Below, piece after piece: positions 62,598-64,000 of a stretch of DNA of 64,000 nt. The translations under genes and the position numbers were made by a program. The number at the start of each line of letters is the position of its first letter. The first letter of the stretch is position 1. The notes below the pieces were generated by a model that saw only the letters and a program-made list of their open reading frames with translations, searched no databases and was not told the origin of the DNA. The DNA is from Cucumis sativus (Eukaryota; Streptophyta; Magnoliopsida; Cucurbitales; Cucurbitaceae): assembly GCF_000004075.3 (NCBI RefSeq), contig NC_026655.2, positions 5,208,001 to 5,272,000 of the forward strand. The letters run 5' to 3'.

Positions 62598-64000
62598 AAT
62601 TAACTAACTGATTAATTAATTATACCTAGGAATTGAAAGCACACAGAATATAGATATTACAGAAAAAATTGAGTGTAAAGAATGCTGTATTTATATATAT
62701 ATATATATATGTCCATGTGGAGTTGATGAAGATGATGAGAAGTATAGAGGAAGATGGGAGAGTCGTTTTCAAGAATGGGGAAGGGAAGAAGAAGAAGAGG
62801 TGCTGGGGTGCCGATCACTTGTAGGACAGATCAGATATGCATGCAGCCCTGTTGGGTGACTTTACCGACGTCGTTTTATCCTGCCCGCGTTTTATTCTCT
62901 TCTCAGTCTCACCGACCAGTATTTTCCTCTTTCCTTATCTTTTCCTTTGTTCTTATTATCAAATAATTAACCTTTTACTTCTTTTTCTTTTAGGTTTTAA
63001 ATATTCTTCTTGTACTTTCGGTCATGGCCCTACTCATCTCTTTGAGATTATTACATGAATGTCCCAAAGCGTGTAATAAATAAAACATGGTGATAGTGAT
63101 CAGTAAAATTAGTTATACTAAAAATGTTCGAAGGGTGTTGGTTTGGGAAAAATCTAAACTCACAACATTTTAAAAAAAATTCAAAGGCTTAATTGCTAGT
63201 CGGATTGTAAGTCAATTTGAACCATTACTAAATTGGTCGTCCATGAATTTGGTGTTGGTTAGAAGATCGACTTTGAGCAACCAAATGCTTAATCGAAACT
63301 GATGTTCAATCAAATTGTGAGTTTAGGGTTACACATCCATCAAAAGCTTAACAAGCATTCTATTCTTTAGGAGGAGTTTAAGAGAACAAGTAAAGAAGTG
63401 GTTGTTAGATTTAATTGTTTAATATATTGCTATATTAATTAATTATTTAATTGCTTAAATAATATTTAATATTTTCAAAATCACTTTCTCATCATTCATT
63501 GGCCAATACCATATATATAGTATTGAAAAGGAAAGGAGACTTTTGACATATTTAAAATTGATACATTCCAAAGTTTTGTTTCAACATTTATTCTCAACTA
63601 AACAAATCAAATAATCAGTTCTAGAGTTTCAATCATTTAAATCAAACATAGTGGAAGTTAGGGTTTTGATGATAAAGATTGGTGTAATCTTGAAGATTTA
63701 ATGTAGCAATATATAAGAGACGTAAGGGCAAACGTCATCCACCTCTATAACAAAACAATAATTAATAATAAACTCTCTAATCAAAACTAATTTAAAAATT
63801 AATAATAATTTCCAAAGATTTAGGGATTCTTTGTTTTTTCTTTTTACTATTTCTAAATCAATTAAATTAATTTTTTTTTATTTTTTTGGTAAAAGCAATT
63901 TTATTTTATTTTTTAGAAAAACTTAAATTATAATAAAAACAATATTAATTTTGGTAAAAGTATTATTTCCAATTAGCTTCTAGATCCTTTTCCTCTTATT
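62598..64000. other. Upstream of the bHLH gene to the window end
   Basis: The (TA)n run at 62692..62711 is in the presumed bHLH promoter. At 62750-63060 a GC-richer patch gives overlapping open frames of 70-73 codons with no recognisable motif, so no gene is called. The rest is AT-rich. No feature is cut by the window edge that I can recognise. Confidence 0.5.

Noticed and set aside
62754-63058. Overlapping frames of 70 and 73 codons upstream of the bHLH gene
   Set aside because: No motif, no splice support, and they overlap in different frames; probably chance in a GC-richer patch.

Overview
The window is nuclear DNA from a flowering plant. Genes have spliced exons with GT..AG introns and lie in very AT-rich intergenic DNA, and the families present (class III peroxidase, GASA, PADRE/DUF4228, DEG9, ATL, PUB, SWEET, plant bHLH) are plant ones. 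The protein flavour and a recurring foldback repeat make me think of a cucurbit, probably Cucumis; that is an impression, not a demonstration. I could build seventeen protein-coding genes with consistent splice phase, plus one pseudogene.

Layout. 0.1-4.4 kb: a class III peroxidase (-) and a GASA/snakin peptide gene (+), divergently arranged. 8.7-9.5 kb: a PADRE (DUF4228) gene (-). 9.5-17 kb: a gene desert with repeat relics. 17-32 kb: DEG9 serine protease, a small HIG1-domain mitochondrial protein, an atypical HLH regulator and a UBC4/5/6-type ubiquitin-conjugating enzyme, all on +. 35.6-38.9 kb: an ATL46/47/13-type RING-H2 E3 (+) and an uncharacterised plant protein (-). 40.4-44.4 kb: a membrane protein resembling YdjM-type hydrolases (+), tail to tail with a divergent spermidine-synthase-like gene (-). 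44.4-49 kb: a second desert with SINE relics. 49-54 kb: an intronless PUB18/19-type U-box/ARM E3 and DSS1, a proteasome lid subunit. 55-62.6 kb: a short ATL RING-H2 protein (-), a SWEET sugar transporter (+), a decayed tandem SWEET copy, and an Ib-type bHLH factor (-).

Five of the seventeen genes (UBC, two ATLs, PUB, DSS1) belong to the ubiquitin-proteasome system, but nothing suggests a co-regulated cluster. I found no clearly new biological system. The observation I would follow first is the spermidine-synthase-like gene: its fold and dcSAM site are kept, but the family's Asp-Ser-Ser-Asp-Pro catalytic signature reads Asp-Ala-Phe-Gln-Gly, and one intron needs a GC donor. Next are the tandem SWEET pseudogene, the ABRE pair before the PUB gene, and a foldback repeat family seen three times.

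All exon borders come from reading splice signals and protein continuity by eye. Transcript starts and ends are not known. Family assignments rest on remembered motifs, not on searches.
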